From contig NC_015496.1 in assembly GCF_000212355.1 (NCBI RefSeq), positions 2,058,501-2,122,500 of the forward strand: a stretch of DNA of 64,000 nucleotides, read 5' to 3'. The notes beneath the pieces are model-generated. The model saw nothing but the letters and a program-made list of their open reading frames with translations. It made no database searches and was not told the origin of the DNA. Of the stretch, positions 1 to 7,786 are shown piece after piece; position 1 is the first letter of the stretch; every line of letters starts with the position of its first letter. The stretch comes from Dokdonia sp. 4H-3-7-5. Its GTDB lineage: Bacteria; Bacteroidota; Bacteroidia; Flavobacteriales; Flavobacteriaceae. The position numbers were made by a program, and so were the translations under genes.

Positions 1-152
1 GTAGCATTATGATAGGCGATACTTATGAAGCAGATGTTGTAGGTGCTATTAATGTAGGTATGGATGCAATTTGTTTTAATTACCACAAACTAGTGTTACC
101 GCAAGGAATAAAAGAAGTCAATAGTATCATTCAGCTTAGAGATCATTTATAG
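1..152 (+). CDS. HAD-family hydrolase, C-terminal end (partial)
   Basis: An open frame enters the window at base 3 and stops at TAG 150-152, giving the last 49 residues. It contains MIGDTYEADVVGA followed by a Gly-Met-Asp-Ala stretch. This is the typical motif IV of HAD-superfamily hydrolases (G-D-x3-D-x2-G-A), which binds Mg2+ in phosphatases of the YjjG type. The catalytic N-terminal DxD motif lies outside the window. The family members that resemble this most are nucleotide 5'-phosphatases, but the substrate cannot be decided from the tail alone. Confidence 0.7.
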   Translation, partial: SIMIGDTYEADVVGAINVGMDAICFNYHKLVLPQGIKEVNSIIQLRDHL

Positions 153-208
153 CAATAATAAATGCGTAACTATCGTTTTAATCATTCATGGCATAATACG
201 TATCATAT

Positions 209-769
209 ATGGGTTATTATAGACGGTTAAATTTTTTTATTGTAGTAGTGTTTCAGCTATTAGTAATTACTTCTTGTGTAAGTGATATAGACCTAGACCG
301 TATTGATGAGGTTATTCTTACTCCAAAAATAGATGCAGACCTTGTTTTCTTTACCCTCAACGCTTCAGATTTTGAAACTGCAAATACAAATACTGCTCAG
401 TTAGTTGTGAGAGATACAACTAGACTCGAGTTTCTTGATGATAATGTGGTTCAAGAAAATTTAAAAGAAATAGAGCTCACATATCGTTCTGATAATACAT
501 TTAATAGTGCTCTTGTAAATAGATCTTTATTTTTAGACAATACTGGAGCCATTCAATATGAAGTGAGCTTTCCTATAACCGCATCACAAAATGGGGAGGT
601 AGCTACTACAAGGTATCAAGTGATTCTTTCTGAAAACGATATAGAAGCTATTAGAAATTCCATACAGCTAGTAAATGAAGTGACATTATTTACTAATGGA
701 GTTGTAAATGAGGGAATTTTAACCTTGCAGAGTAAAGCAACTTATTCATTAGAACTTTCAGATCTTTAG
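209..769 (+). CDS. Predicted lipoprotein of unknown function
   Basis: 186 aa. The N-terminus has basic residues (Tyr-Arg-Arg), a hydrophobic stretch and a lipobox ITSC with Cys at about residue 23, so the protein is predicted to be exported and lipid-anchored. The rest is acidic and rich in Thr, Asn and Ser with predicted beta strands, and no catalytic motif is visible. The stop is followed one base later by the next start (771), and 2185 follows closely, so the three genes probably form one operon of envelope proteins. I do not recognise a named family. Confidence 0.75.
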   Translation: MGYYRRLNFFIVVVFQLLVITSCVSDIDLDRIDEVILTPKIDADLVFFTLNASDFETANTNTAQLVVRDTTRLEFLDDNVVQENLKEIELTYRSDNTFNSALVNRSLFLDNTGAIQYEVSFPITASQNGEVATTRYQVILSENDIEAIRNSIQLVNEVTLFTNGVVNEGILTLQSKATYSLELSDL

Positions 770-770
770 T

Positions 771-2177
771 ATGCGCATACTAGCAATTATAATCTTTCTA
801 GTATCATTTAATACGTTGTCTGCACAAAACAGACAACTTTTGTATAATGTTCAAGAGTTGCCTCAATCACTACTAAGTAATCCTGCAAGCGTCATTAATT
901 TTGATAAACATATAGGTATACCAATTTTATCAGGCTTTTCTGTTGAGGTAGGATCTTCTGGAGTAAGCGCTTACGACCTCTTTAGGTCAGATCGTGATAT
1001 TAATACCTCTGTCGATATTGCAATCGCCGAGCTTGATAATAAGGATTATTTTAGCTTAAATCAGCAGCTAGAGATTTTATCTTTTGGTTGGAGATCAAGA
1101 AAGTCTGAGATTTATTACTCTGGAGGTTTGTATCATGAGACAGATGCACTCATCTATTTCCCTAAAGACATCGCAGTGCTAGCCTATAGAGGTAATGCAG
1201 ACTACATTGATAAGGCATTTGACTTTTCTGATCTTTCATTTACAACAGAGTCACTCTCTGTATATCACTTTGGATTACAGAAACAAGTAAATGACTCTTG
1301 GCAATTAGGTATAAGAGCTAAAGTTTACATGAGCGTAGCAAATGTAAATAGCATAGATAACACTGGAACCTTTGTCACTAGAAGTACGCCGGAAGGTCCT
1401 AATTTTTATAGTCATCAACTTCGTAACGCAAAATTAGGAGTTAATACATCTGGAATTGCATCATTATTTGATGATCAGGAGTCTACTGATGTTGGTGAAA
1501 TTGCTAGTAATGCTTTCCTAAGTGATAACATTGGAATGGGATTAGATATAGGGTTTACACATTTTCTCAATGATCAATGGACAGTTACAGGAAGTTTTAT
1601 AGATATTGGTTTTGTGAAACATAAAGAAGATGTGAGAAATTTTAGTGCGATAGGAAATTACGAGACAAGTGGTATTGAGCTTGAATTTCCAGGTTCTATA
1701 CAAGGAGTCGAGACAACTTCATATTGGCAAGAGCTAGAAGATGAGTTTGAGGATGCAGTTACCCTTGAAGATAGCTTGTCTAATCCTTATACAAGTTGGC
1801 GTCCCTTAAAAATAAATGGCTCTGTACAATATTCCTTTGGAGAGGATAGGGGAGAGGCTTGTAATTGTACATCACAATTAAAAAGAATTTACAACAATAG
1901 AGTAGGTGCTCATTTATATAGTGCAAAAAGGCCTAGAGGTTTTCAAACAGCCTTAACGGGTTACTATGAAAAACAGTGGGGCAATAAGTTGCTATCGCGA
2001 GTTACATATACTTATGACAAACGTTCTAGTAAAAACATAGGACTTTTAATGAGTGCAAAAATTGATAAATTTAATCTCTATCTTGCTGCAGATAATTTAT
2101 TAGAATATACAAATCTAGCAAAAGCAAAAGGCGCGAGTTTGCAGCTTGGAATGCAGCTAGTCTTCAACAACAAATAA
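771..2177 (+). CDS. DUF5723-like outer-membrane protein
   Basis: 468 aa with a cleavable signal peptide ending at LSAQ (about residue 19). The mature start, with NVQELPQSLLSNPAS, and the alternating aromatic/polar beta-strand pattern over its whole length resemble the Bacteroidota DUF5723 family, predicted beta-barrel proteins related to the PorV/FadL fold. A CNCTS cysteine pair lies near residue 363. It is the middle gene of the tight set 209-3015. Function unknown; an outer-membrane location is inferred from signal peptide and strand pattern. Confidence 0.7.
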   Translation: MRILAIIIFLVSFNTLSAQNRQLLYNVQELPQSLLSNPASVINFDKHIGIPILSGFSVEVGSSGVSAYDLFRSDRDINTSVDIAIAELDNKDYFSLNQQLEILSFGWRSRKSEIYYSGGLYHETDALIYFPKDIAVLAYRGNADYIDKAFDFSDLSFTTESLSVYHFGLQKQVNDSWQLGIRAKVYMSVANVNSIDNTGTFVTRSTPEGPNFYSHQLRNAKLGVNTSGIASLFDDQESTDVGEIASNAFLSDNIGMGLDIGFTHFLNDQWTVTGSFIDIGFVKHKEDVRNFSAIGNYETSGIELEFPGSIQGVETTSYWQELEDEFEDAVTLEDSLSNPYTSWRPLKINGSVQYSFGEDRGEACNCTSQLKRIYNNRVGAHLYSAKRPRGFQTALTGYYEKQWGNKLLSRVTYTYDKRSSKNIGLLMSAKIDKFNLYLAADNLLEYTNLAKAKGASLQLGMQLVFNNK

Positions 2178-2184
2178 TCCCAAA

Positions 2185-3015
2185 ATGAAATTATTACTTA
2201 GCTTATTATTTACTGTATTTGTAGGGTCTTCTTTAATATCCCAATCTGTAAACGATTACAAGTACGTTATTGTGCCTGAGAAATTTGATTTTTTAAATGA
2301 AAAAGATCAATATCAAATGAATAGCTTAACTACATTTCTTTTCAATAAGTACGGTTTTAAGGCTTATGTCGCAAAAAGTGATGACCTTCCTTTAGATTAT
2401 ACGCGTAATGGTTGTAATGTACTCTATGCTGATGTTACTGAATCTTCAGGAATGCTTAGAACCAAATTGCAAGTAAAATTATTAGATTGTAATGATGCCG
2501 TAGTCTTTATTTCAGAAGAAGGTTCTAGCAAGCTTAAAGAGTATAAGAAAAGTTATCATGAGGCTTTAAGAAGGGCTTTTGAATCTATTGAAGAGCTTAA
2601 TTATGCGTATCAAGAAAATATCACTGTGGTAGTTGACGAAAAACCTACTGTGACAGAAAAAGTTGAGAGACCTACAGTAAATAAAACTCCTAAGGTAGAT
2701 AACATATTTAAGTCTACTACTTCTAGTCAAGAGCAAGAAGGTAATAAGTCACTTGTCGAAATAGCTGTGTTCGCGGTACAATCTTATGTAAGTACAGATG
2801 GCGCTTATGAGGCACTTACGGCTGGTTCTTCTATTCAGTTTTTTGAAAATTCTCAAAAAATAGGTGAGGTGATCAATGTAAATGTAGGCGCTCCTTTTAA
2901 AGTGAATACAACGCAATTTAGTGGTAAAGGATATTTAAAGGAAGGACGACTTATTGTAGAACGTATTATAAAAGGTATTGCAGATCCTATTGAAATGATC
3001 TTTATAAAGAAGTAG
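2185..3015 (+). CDS. Conserved exported hypothetical protein
   Basis: 276 aa. Signal peptide of about 19 residues ending near SLISQS. The first half (residues about 25-145) is a mixed alpha/beta domain beginning YKYVIVPEKFDFL, a start I associate with a flavobacterial family of unknown function. A Thr/Val/Lys-rich linker (about 150-190) follows, then a second beta-rich domain (about 190-276). It starts 7 bp after the DUF5723-like gene and ends 7 bp before the convergent rarA gene. No enzyme motif is visible. It may be a periplasmic partner of the two upstream envelope proteins (inference from operon position). Confidence 0.6.
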   Translation: MKLLLSLLFTVFVGSSLISQSVNDYKYVIVPEKFDFLNEKDQYQMNSLTTFLFNKYGFKAYVAKSDDLPLDYTRNGCNVLYADVTESSGMLRTKLQVKLLDCNDAVVFISEEGSSKLKEYKKSYHEALRRAFESIEELNYAYQENITVVVDEKPTVTEKVERPTVNKTPKVDNIFKSTTSSQEQEGNKSLVEIAVFAVQSYVSTDGAYEALTAGSSIQFFENSQKIGEVINVNVGAPFKVNTTQFSGKGYLKEGRLIVERIIKGIADPIEMIFIKK

Positions 3016-3022
3016 GATAATT

Positions 3023-4300
3023 TTAATATCCATATTTAGAGCCCCATTTTTCTTTTAAGCTTTCGCGTAAAGATTTTTCGCGGGCATTATTAGTAGGTTC
3101 ATAAAATCTGGTGCCACTTATTTCGGGTGGCATAAATTCTTGCTTTACAAAACTGCCTGGGAAGTCATGTGAATACTTGTAATCATCACCATACCCTATT
3201 TCTTTCATTAACTTCGTTGGAGCATTCCGTAACGGAAGTGGTACAGAGAGATCTCCTGTTTGTTTTACTAGCTGCTGCGCTTTTCCAATTGCAAGGTATG
3301 AGGCATTACTTTTTGGTGAGGTGGCAAGATAAGTCACACATTGGCTTAGTATAATACGTGCTTCTGGATATCCGATTGTAGTTACTGCTTGAAAACAATT
3401 ATTAGCAATTACCAATGCCGTAGGGTTTGCATTCCCAATATCTTCAGAAGCTGCAATAATAAGACGGCGAGCAATAAATTTAACATCTTCTCCACCTTCT
3501 ATCATACGGGCAAGCCAATAAACTGCCGCATTAGGATCACTACCGCGTATTGATTTTATAAAAGCAGAAATTATGTCGTAATGCTGCTCTCCAGTCTTGT
3601 CATAACGTACAATATTCTGTTGCACTTTAGATCGGACCATATCATTAGTAACAATTACCTCCTTTTGAGGCTCTGTAGTTACTATAAGTTCAAATATATT
3701 GAGCAATTTACGAGCATCTCCACCACTTAAGAATAGTAGTGCTTCCGTTTCTTTAAGTGTGATATCTTTCTTCTTGAGAATGCTATCTTCTGTAATCGCT
3801 CTGTTAAGTAGTAATTCTAAATCTTTCTTGTCAAAAGGTTTTAGGATATATACTTGACAACGGGATAGCAGTGCGGGAATAACCTCAAAACTTGGATTTT
3901 CTGTAGTAGCGCCTATTAATGTGACCCAACCACGCTCTACTGCGCCTAGTAGTGAGTCTTGTTGAGATTTTGAAAATCTATGAATCTCGTCTATAAAAAG
4001 GATAGGGTTTTTTTGTGTAAAAAGCCCTCCGCTTTGCTTTGCTTTATCAATGACGTCACGTATATCTTTAACTCCGCTGTTTATAGCGCTCAAGGTGTAG
4101 AAAGGTCTGTTGGACTCTTCGGAGATAATAGTTGCAAGAGTCGTTTTTCCTATACCTGGAGGTCCCCACAAAATAAGCGACGGTATTATACCCGCCTTTA
4201 ACGCCTGTTGTAGTGATCCGTTAGGGCCTACAAGGTGTTGCTGGCTGAGGTAATCTTCTAATTTTTTTGGGCGTAACCTTTCTGCAAGTGGAGTATTCAT
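3023..4300 (-). CDS. rarA: Replication-associated recombination ATPase RarA (MgsA)
   Basis: 425 aa, full length for the family. RarA is a clamp-loader-like AAA+ ATPase that acts at stalled replication forks with SSB and the recombination machinery. Visible: the family N-terminus PLAERLRPKKLEDYLSQQHL, Walker A GPPGIGKT (residues 46-53), Walker B with ILFIDEIHRF (about 100-109), sensor 1 ATTENPSFEV, and an arginine finger in LLSRCQVY. The C-terminal tetramerisation half contains IKSIRGSDPNAAVYWLARM, typical of RarA. The gene stands alone, converging with 2185-3015 and diverging from the rhomboid gene. Its upstream 99 bp hold a possible -7 box TATTTTTG on the minus strand (4312-4305). Confidence 0.95.
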   Translation of the reverse strand: MNTPLAERLRPKKLEDYLSQQHLVGPNGSLQQALKAGIIPSLILWGPPGIGKTTLATIISEESNRPFYTLSAINSGVKDIRDVIDKAKQSGGLFTQKNPILFIDEIHRFSKSQQDSLLGAVERGWVTLIGATTENPSFEVIPALLSRCQVYILKPFDKKDLELLLNRAITEDSILKKKDITLKETEALLFLSGGDARKLLNIFELIVTTEPQKEVIVTNDMVRSKVQQNIVRYDKTGEQHYDIISAFIKSIRGSDPNAAVYWLARMIEGGEDVKFIARRLIIAASEDIGNANPTALVIANNCFQAVTTIGYPEARIILSQCVTYLATSPKSNASYLAIGKAQQLVKQTGDLSVPLPLRNAPTKLMKEIGYGDDYKYSHDFPGSFVKQEFMPPEISGTRFYEPTNNAREKSLRESLKEKWGSKYGY

Positions 4301-4399
4301 AGTACAAAAATAGCTATTTTGTTAAGGTCTTAAGTGACAATATTACATCTACTTCGACTATGGGCGTTAATTTGTAGTTAAAGAGATAAGCACATTCTT

Positions 4400-5155
4400 A
4401 TGAATAAAGAAGCAGATTATTTTAAGTTTTATAATGGGGTAGTAGTATTCCCATTATTCTTTGTGCTCTTAATGTGGGGAGTATTCTGGGTAGAGATAAA
4501 GTTTGGTTTAGACTTTACTAGGTGGGGAGTGAGACCACGTACGGCAACGGGAATAAAAGGTGTGATTTTCTCACCATTTATTCATTCTGGAATCAAACAT
4601 TTATGGCACAATACCGTACCATTACTCGTGCTTAGTGCCGCCTTGTTCTATTTTTATAGGAAAATATCTTGGCGTGTTCTTTTACTTCTTGTCATATTGA
4701 GCGGCACAGGTACTTGGCTAATAGGTCGGGACTCATACCATATCGGAATGAGCGGGCTTATTTATGCCTTGGTTTCTTTTCTTTTCTTTAAAGGCATTCT
4801 AGCAAAGCACTTTCGACTTATTGCACTTTCCTTAATAGTTGTCTTTCTATACGGTAGCCTCATATGGGGTACATTACCCACTAGTGAGACTATATCTTGG
4901 GAAGGACATTTATCTGGATTTATAGCTGGAGGATTGATTGCGTTATGCTTTCGCGAAAGCGTACCAAAACCACTCACATACAATTGGGAAAAACCCGATT
5001 ATGTTTCAGATGAAGATCCATTCATGCAGCAGTTTGATGAAAATGGAAATTTTTTCGAGTTACCTCCAGAAATTGACCATGATGAGGAAACGGAAACTAT
5101 TACGATTCGTTATGAGTATAAAGATCATAAAGCACCTGAGAAAGGTGATTTATGA
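4400..5155 (+). CDS. Rhomboid-family intramembrane serine protease
   Basis: 251 aa with about six hydrophobic segments. Visible catalytic features: HNT at residues 70-72 (oxyanion-side His/Asn), the serine motif GMSGL with Ser118, and the catalytic His170 in GHLSGFIAGG. These form the Ser-His dyad of rhomboid proteases, which cleave membrane proteins within the bilayer. A charged acidic tail follows residue 190. Odd point: codons for CFRES (183-187) are an exact copy of the GCTTTCGCGAAAGCG palindrome found throughout the window. The 3' end overlaps the convergent rlmB-type gene by 6 bp. Substrate unknown. Confidence 0.88.
   Translation: MNKEADYFKFYNGVVVFPLFFVLLMWGVFWVEIKFGLDFTRWGVRPRTATGIKGVIFSPFIHSGIKHLWHNTVPLLVLSAALFYFYRKISWRVLLLLVILSGTGTWLIGRDSYHIGMSGLIYALVSFLFFKGILAKHFRLIALSLIVVFLYGSLIWGTLPTSETISWEGHLSGFIAGGLIALCFRESVPKPLTYNWEKPDYVSDEDPFMQQFDENGNFFELPPEIDHDEETETITIRYEYKDHKAPEKGDL
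4947..4961. repeat. Palindromic repeat copy 1 (inside the rhomboid gene)
   Basis: Exact GCTTTCGCGAAAGCG in the coding sequence, read as tgc-ttt-cgc-gaa-agc (Cys-Phe-Arg-Glu-Ser). It lies just after the last membrane segment of the rhomboid protein. Confidence 0.9.
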
Positions 5156-5884
5156 GCGTTGTCTTACTATTTCATAAAGGAAAGCACCACAAGCTACCGA
5201 AACATTTAATGAAGCAATAGAGCCCTTAAGAGGGAGTTTTGCTTGTTTATCTACAATCTTAAGAACTCCAGGAGACACACCACTGTCTTCACGACCCATT
5301 ACTATAGCGGTAGGGGATGTAAAGTCTGTTTCAAATAAAGTAGTCTCTGTTTTTTCGGTTGCGGCCACTACTTGGACACCAGATCCTTGTAGGTAATAAA
5401 TAGCATCTTTGATGTGATCTACCTTTGCAATAGGAATATTAAAGGCAGCACCTGCCGAAGTTTTTATAGCCACACCATTTACTGGCGCACCACCTTTTTT
5501 AGGAATAATAATACCATGTACACCTGTGCACTCTGCAGTACGTATGATGGCACCAAAATTTCTCACATCAGATAATTGATCCAATAATATAAATAGGGGA
5601 GCAGCTTCAGTTTCTACAACAGCGTTTACAAGTTCTTCAAAATCATAAAATGAGATTGCACTTACTACGGCAATGGCTCCTTGGTGGTTTTGTTGCGTAA
5701 GTTTGTTAAGTTTCTCAATAGGCACATGAGAAGTCTGTACACCTTTTTTTTTGATGAGCGTATTGAGTTCACTCAATAAAGGATTATGAAGTCCTTTTTG
5801 AAGGAATACTTTATCTATTTCTTTACCAGCTTGTATAGCTTCAATTATGGCACGAGTACCAAAGATTTGTAGGTCTTTTTGCAT
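5150..5884 (-). CDS. rlmB: 23S rRNA (guanosine 2'-O) methyltransferase, RlmB/TrmH family
   Basis: 244 aa, normal length for RlmB. SPOUT-fold enzymes of this family methylate the 2'-OH of G2251 of 23S rRNA with S-adenosylmethionine. Visible: an N-terminal L30e-like substrate-binding domain starting IFGTRAIIEAI, motif 1 NFGAIIRTAE, motif 2 IVMGREDSGVSP, and the knot motif 3 LPLKGSIASLNVSVA. The 5' end abuts a short intergenic region before the terminator of the SusCD operon; the 3' end overlaps the rhomboid gene by 6 bp in convergent orientation. A TrmH-type tRNA methylase is a less likely alternative because of the N-terminal domain. Confidence 0.93.
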   Translation of the reverse strand: MQKDLQIFGTRAIIEAIQAGKEIDKVFLQKGLHNPLLSELNTLIKKKGVQTSHVPIEKLNKLTQQNHQGAIAVVSAISFYDFEELVNAVVETEAAPLFILLDQLSDVRNFGAIIRTAECTGVHGIIIPKKGGAPVNGVAIKTSAGAAFNIPIAKVDHIKDAIYYLQGSGVQVVAATEKTETTLFETDFTSPTAIVMGREDSGVSPGVLKIVDKQAKLPLKGSIASLNVSVACGAFLYEIVRQRS

Positions 5885-5943
5885 AGCGCAAAGATAGTTA
5901 AAAGGTGAGCTATTATAGAATAATTAAATGTGTGCTAATGATA

Positions 5944-5975
5944 ATAAAAAAGGGAGACCGTAATGGGTCTCCCTT
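5944..5975 (-). terminator. Intrinsic terminator of SusCD operon 1
   Basis: Nine-bp stem AGGGAGACC (5951-5959) with GGTCTCCCT (5966-5974). On the minus strand it is followed by a run of T (complement of the A run ending at 5951). It lies 25 bp after the last gene of the minus-strand operon. Confidence 0.88.
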
Positions 5976-5999
5976 AATTGCATAAACTACGACTTTAAA

Positions 6000-6866
6000 C
6001 TATAGAGCCGTAAAGTTTGTGTATGAAATTGTTCCACTTACTTCGTCTGTTACTTTCTCAAATGATCCTAGTGGAATAAAAGAGCCTTGAGGGCTTCCAG
6101 CAGGAAGTGTTCCTTCAAAAACATTAAGAGAACCATCAGGTAATGTGGAGAGCACTTGATAATCAATGGCTTCATCAGCTGGTGCAGTAAATATTACAGT
6201 ATAAAAAACATACACGCCATCTTCTCTACCGTTAGTTTGGAATAAATCACTTTCAAAACGAGAACCTGTTTCAGAATCTTCAAATATAGCAGTGAATGCT
6301 TCATCTATAACATAGAAATCAAGATCTGCATTTTGTGGATTTGACCAGTCAAAAATGCTATTCAGTCCTCCTGCAATTCCTAAAGTATCTGAAAAAATTC
6401 CAATATCAGTGGAGTTTGGAGACACAACATATGTTGTACCCTCAACTAACTCATCTAAAAGGATTGCAGTTGCTGATAGCGTCCCCGCATTTTCAGCTAC
6501 CAAGCCTTCAGGAATAAAACCATCGTCAGATGGCATAGTTAAAGATCCCGTTCCTGTAGTAGTGCCAGCAGGAACAAGTGCCGTTCCAGTACTTACATCG
6601 CCATTATCAAATGTTACTTTTACCGTAACAGTGGCATCAGAGCTAAATGAATTTCCAATTGTTACAGCAAATGGTGTTAGGTTGCCTTCTCCAACATTTG
6701 GCTGGAGAGCGGTTACCGTAGCATCTACTGATACAATATTTTTTGTAAGAGGATCACCTTCTCCAGCAGAAACAGGCTCATCATCTTCACAACTTACTAC
6801 TCCAAATGCAAGCACTGCAGCGAAAGCAAATTTTCCGAAATGTTTAATATAATTAAGTTTCATCAT
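6000..6866 (-). CDS. SusCD-linked surface lipoprotein (last gene of operon 1)
   Basis: 288 aa lipoprotein: signal peptide with lipobox VVSC (Cys about residue 26) followed by acidic EDDEP, resembling the surface-export context of Bacteroidota lipoproteins. The body is Thr/Ser/Gly-rich and all-beta. Residues about 45-160 look like an Ig or Calx-beta-like domain and about 165-288 like a second beta-sandwich. Two adjacent ATGs exist (6866 and 6863); either could be used. It is fourth in the order susC-susD-lipoprotein-this gene, 9 bp after its neighbour, so it probably helps bind the operon's ligand (inference). No known family assigned. Confidence 0.7.
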   Translation of the reverse strand: MMKLNYIKHFGKFAFAAVLAFGVVSCEDDEPVSAGEGDPLTKNIVSVDATVTALQPNVGEGNLTPFAVTIGNSFSSDATVTVKVTFDNGDVSTGTALVPAGTTTGTGSLTMPSDDGFIPEGLVAENAGTLSATAILLDELVEGTTYVVSPNSTDIGIFSDTLGIAGGLNSIFDWSNPQNADLDFYVIDEAFTAIFEDSETGSRFESDLFQTNGREDGVYVFYTVIFTAPADEAIDYQVLSTLPDGSLNVFEGTLPAGSPQGSFIPLGSFEKVTDEVSGTISYTNFTAL

Positions 6867-6875
6867 TTTTATTTT

Positions 6876-7769
6876 TTAGTTTTTCTGAGCTTCAAACGCA
6901 CGGTTTCCAAATGTGAAAAGTGCACCAGTTCCTGTTTGAGGAACGATAGTACGTGCAGTAAATAGAATAGTACCAGTACAAGAAAAGTAGAATCCAGAAT
7001 CTGCCTGAATTTCGGTATCCTCAAACCCTCCACAACAGTATTCTAATGTAGAAAAAGCACGTTGTTGAGCAATACTTCCAATTCCTGTTGCTGGGTTCAC
7101 TACTATCGTAATTTCAAATGGATCATCGCCAGCATTAAGTGGAGAAGAATCATAAGGATTGATTAAAACCACTGTGTTAGGATCAGGACCAGCTACCACT
7201 TCAAATTGATTTCCAGCACATGCACCAAAACCACAATTTGTAAAAGTGTAAGTTCCTAACGCTTCTTCTGTATTGAAAGGACAAGAAATGAATGATGTAA
7301 ATTGATATGACTGTAACTGTCCTGGTTCTGCTTGTAAATCAGGATTGATTAAAGAAAAATCTGTTACACTTCCATCTGTGGAAGTACTCTTTGCTTGAAA
7401 ATCAAAACGATCACCAGCTCCAAAATCTGCAACTTCAAGCCCTAAAGCTCCAGATAAATCTTCTAAATCAATTGAAAAGTTAGCTGGGAACGTATCAGTA
7501 GTATATACTGTCACATAATCTGACAATACTCCTCCTGTAGAACGAGCAACTTGTAATTCATAAGATGCTACATTAGGAACAGGTGCTTTTAGTACACCAG
7601 TAATTGCAGTGTTATCTAGGTCAGTAACATCTAGAATAAGATTGTCAAATTCTATCGTTACGAAGGATCCATCAACCGTAGCGGGTAATGGGTATTTTTC
7701 ATTATCCTCACAGCTGAAAATACCAACTGCAACAAAGGCAATGAGAAATGATTTAATAATATTTTTCAT
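6876..7769 (-). CDS. SusCD-linked lipoprotein with Cys-rich C-terminal domain
   Basis: 297 aa. Lipobox IFSC (Cys20). Residues about 30-160 form a beta-sandwich-like N-terminal domain. Residues 163-297 begin CPFNTEEALGTYTF and contain several cysteines (CGFGAC, EYCCGGF, FSCTG). This C-terminal part clearly resembles the C-terminal part (154-284) of the lipoprotein at 18336-19190: both have C-P, G-T-Y-T, G-F-G, F-E-x2-A-G-P, N-P-x-D, I-A-x-Q and a final Cys strand. It lies 17 bp after susD and 9 bp before the next gene. Probable ligand-binding accessory on the cell surface; substrate unknown. Confidence 0.72.
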   Translation of the reverse strand: MKNIIKSFLIAFVAVGIFSCEDNEKYPLPATVDGSFVTIEFDNLILDVTDLDNTAITGVLKAPVPNVASYELQVARSTGGVLSDYVTVYTTDTFPANFSIDLEDLSGALGLEVADFGAGDRFDFQAKSTSTDGSVTDFSLINPDLQAEPGQLQSYQFTSFISCPFNTEEALGTYTFTNCGFGACAGNQFEVVAGPDPNTVVLINPYDSSPLNAGDDPFEITIVVNPATGIGSIAQQRAFSTLEYCCGGFEDTEIQADSGFYFSCTGTILFTARTIVPQTGTGALFTFGNRAFEAQKN

Positions 7770-7786
7770 TTTTTATAGTTTTGAAA

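Noticed and set aside
4307-4320. 14-bp palindrome AAAATAGCTATTTT between rarA and the rhomboid gene
   Set aside because: It is AT-rich and such palindromes are common by chance; it may only overlap the rarA -7 region. Not strong enough to call an operator.
6355-6852. 165-aa open frame on the plus strand opposite the lipoprotein gene at 6000-6866
   Set aside because: Antisense of a well-supported lipoprotein gene; composition (Ser, Val, Pro, Thr) is that of a mirror frame and there is no domain or start context.
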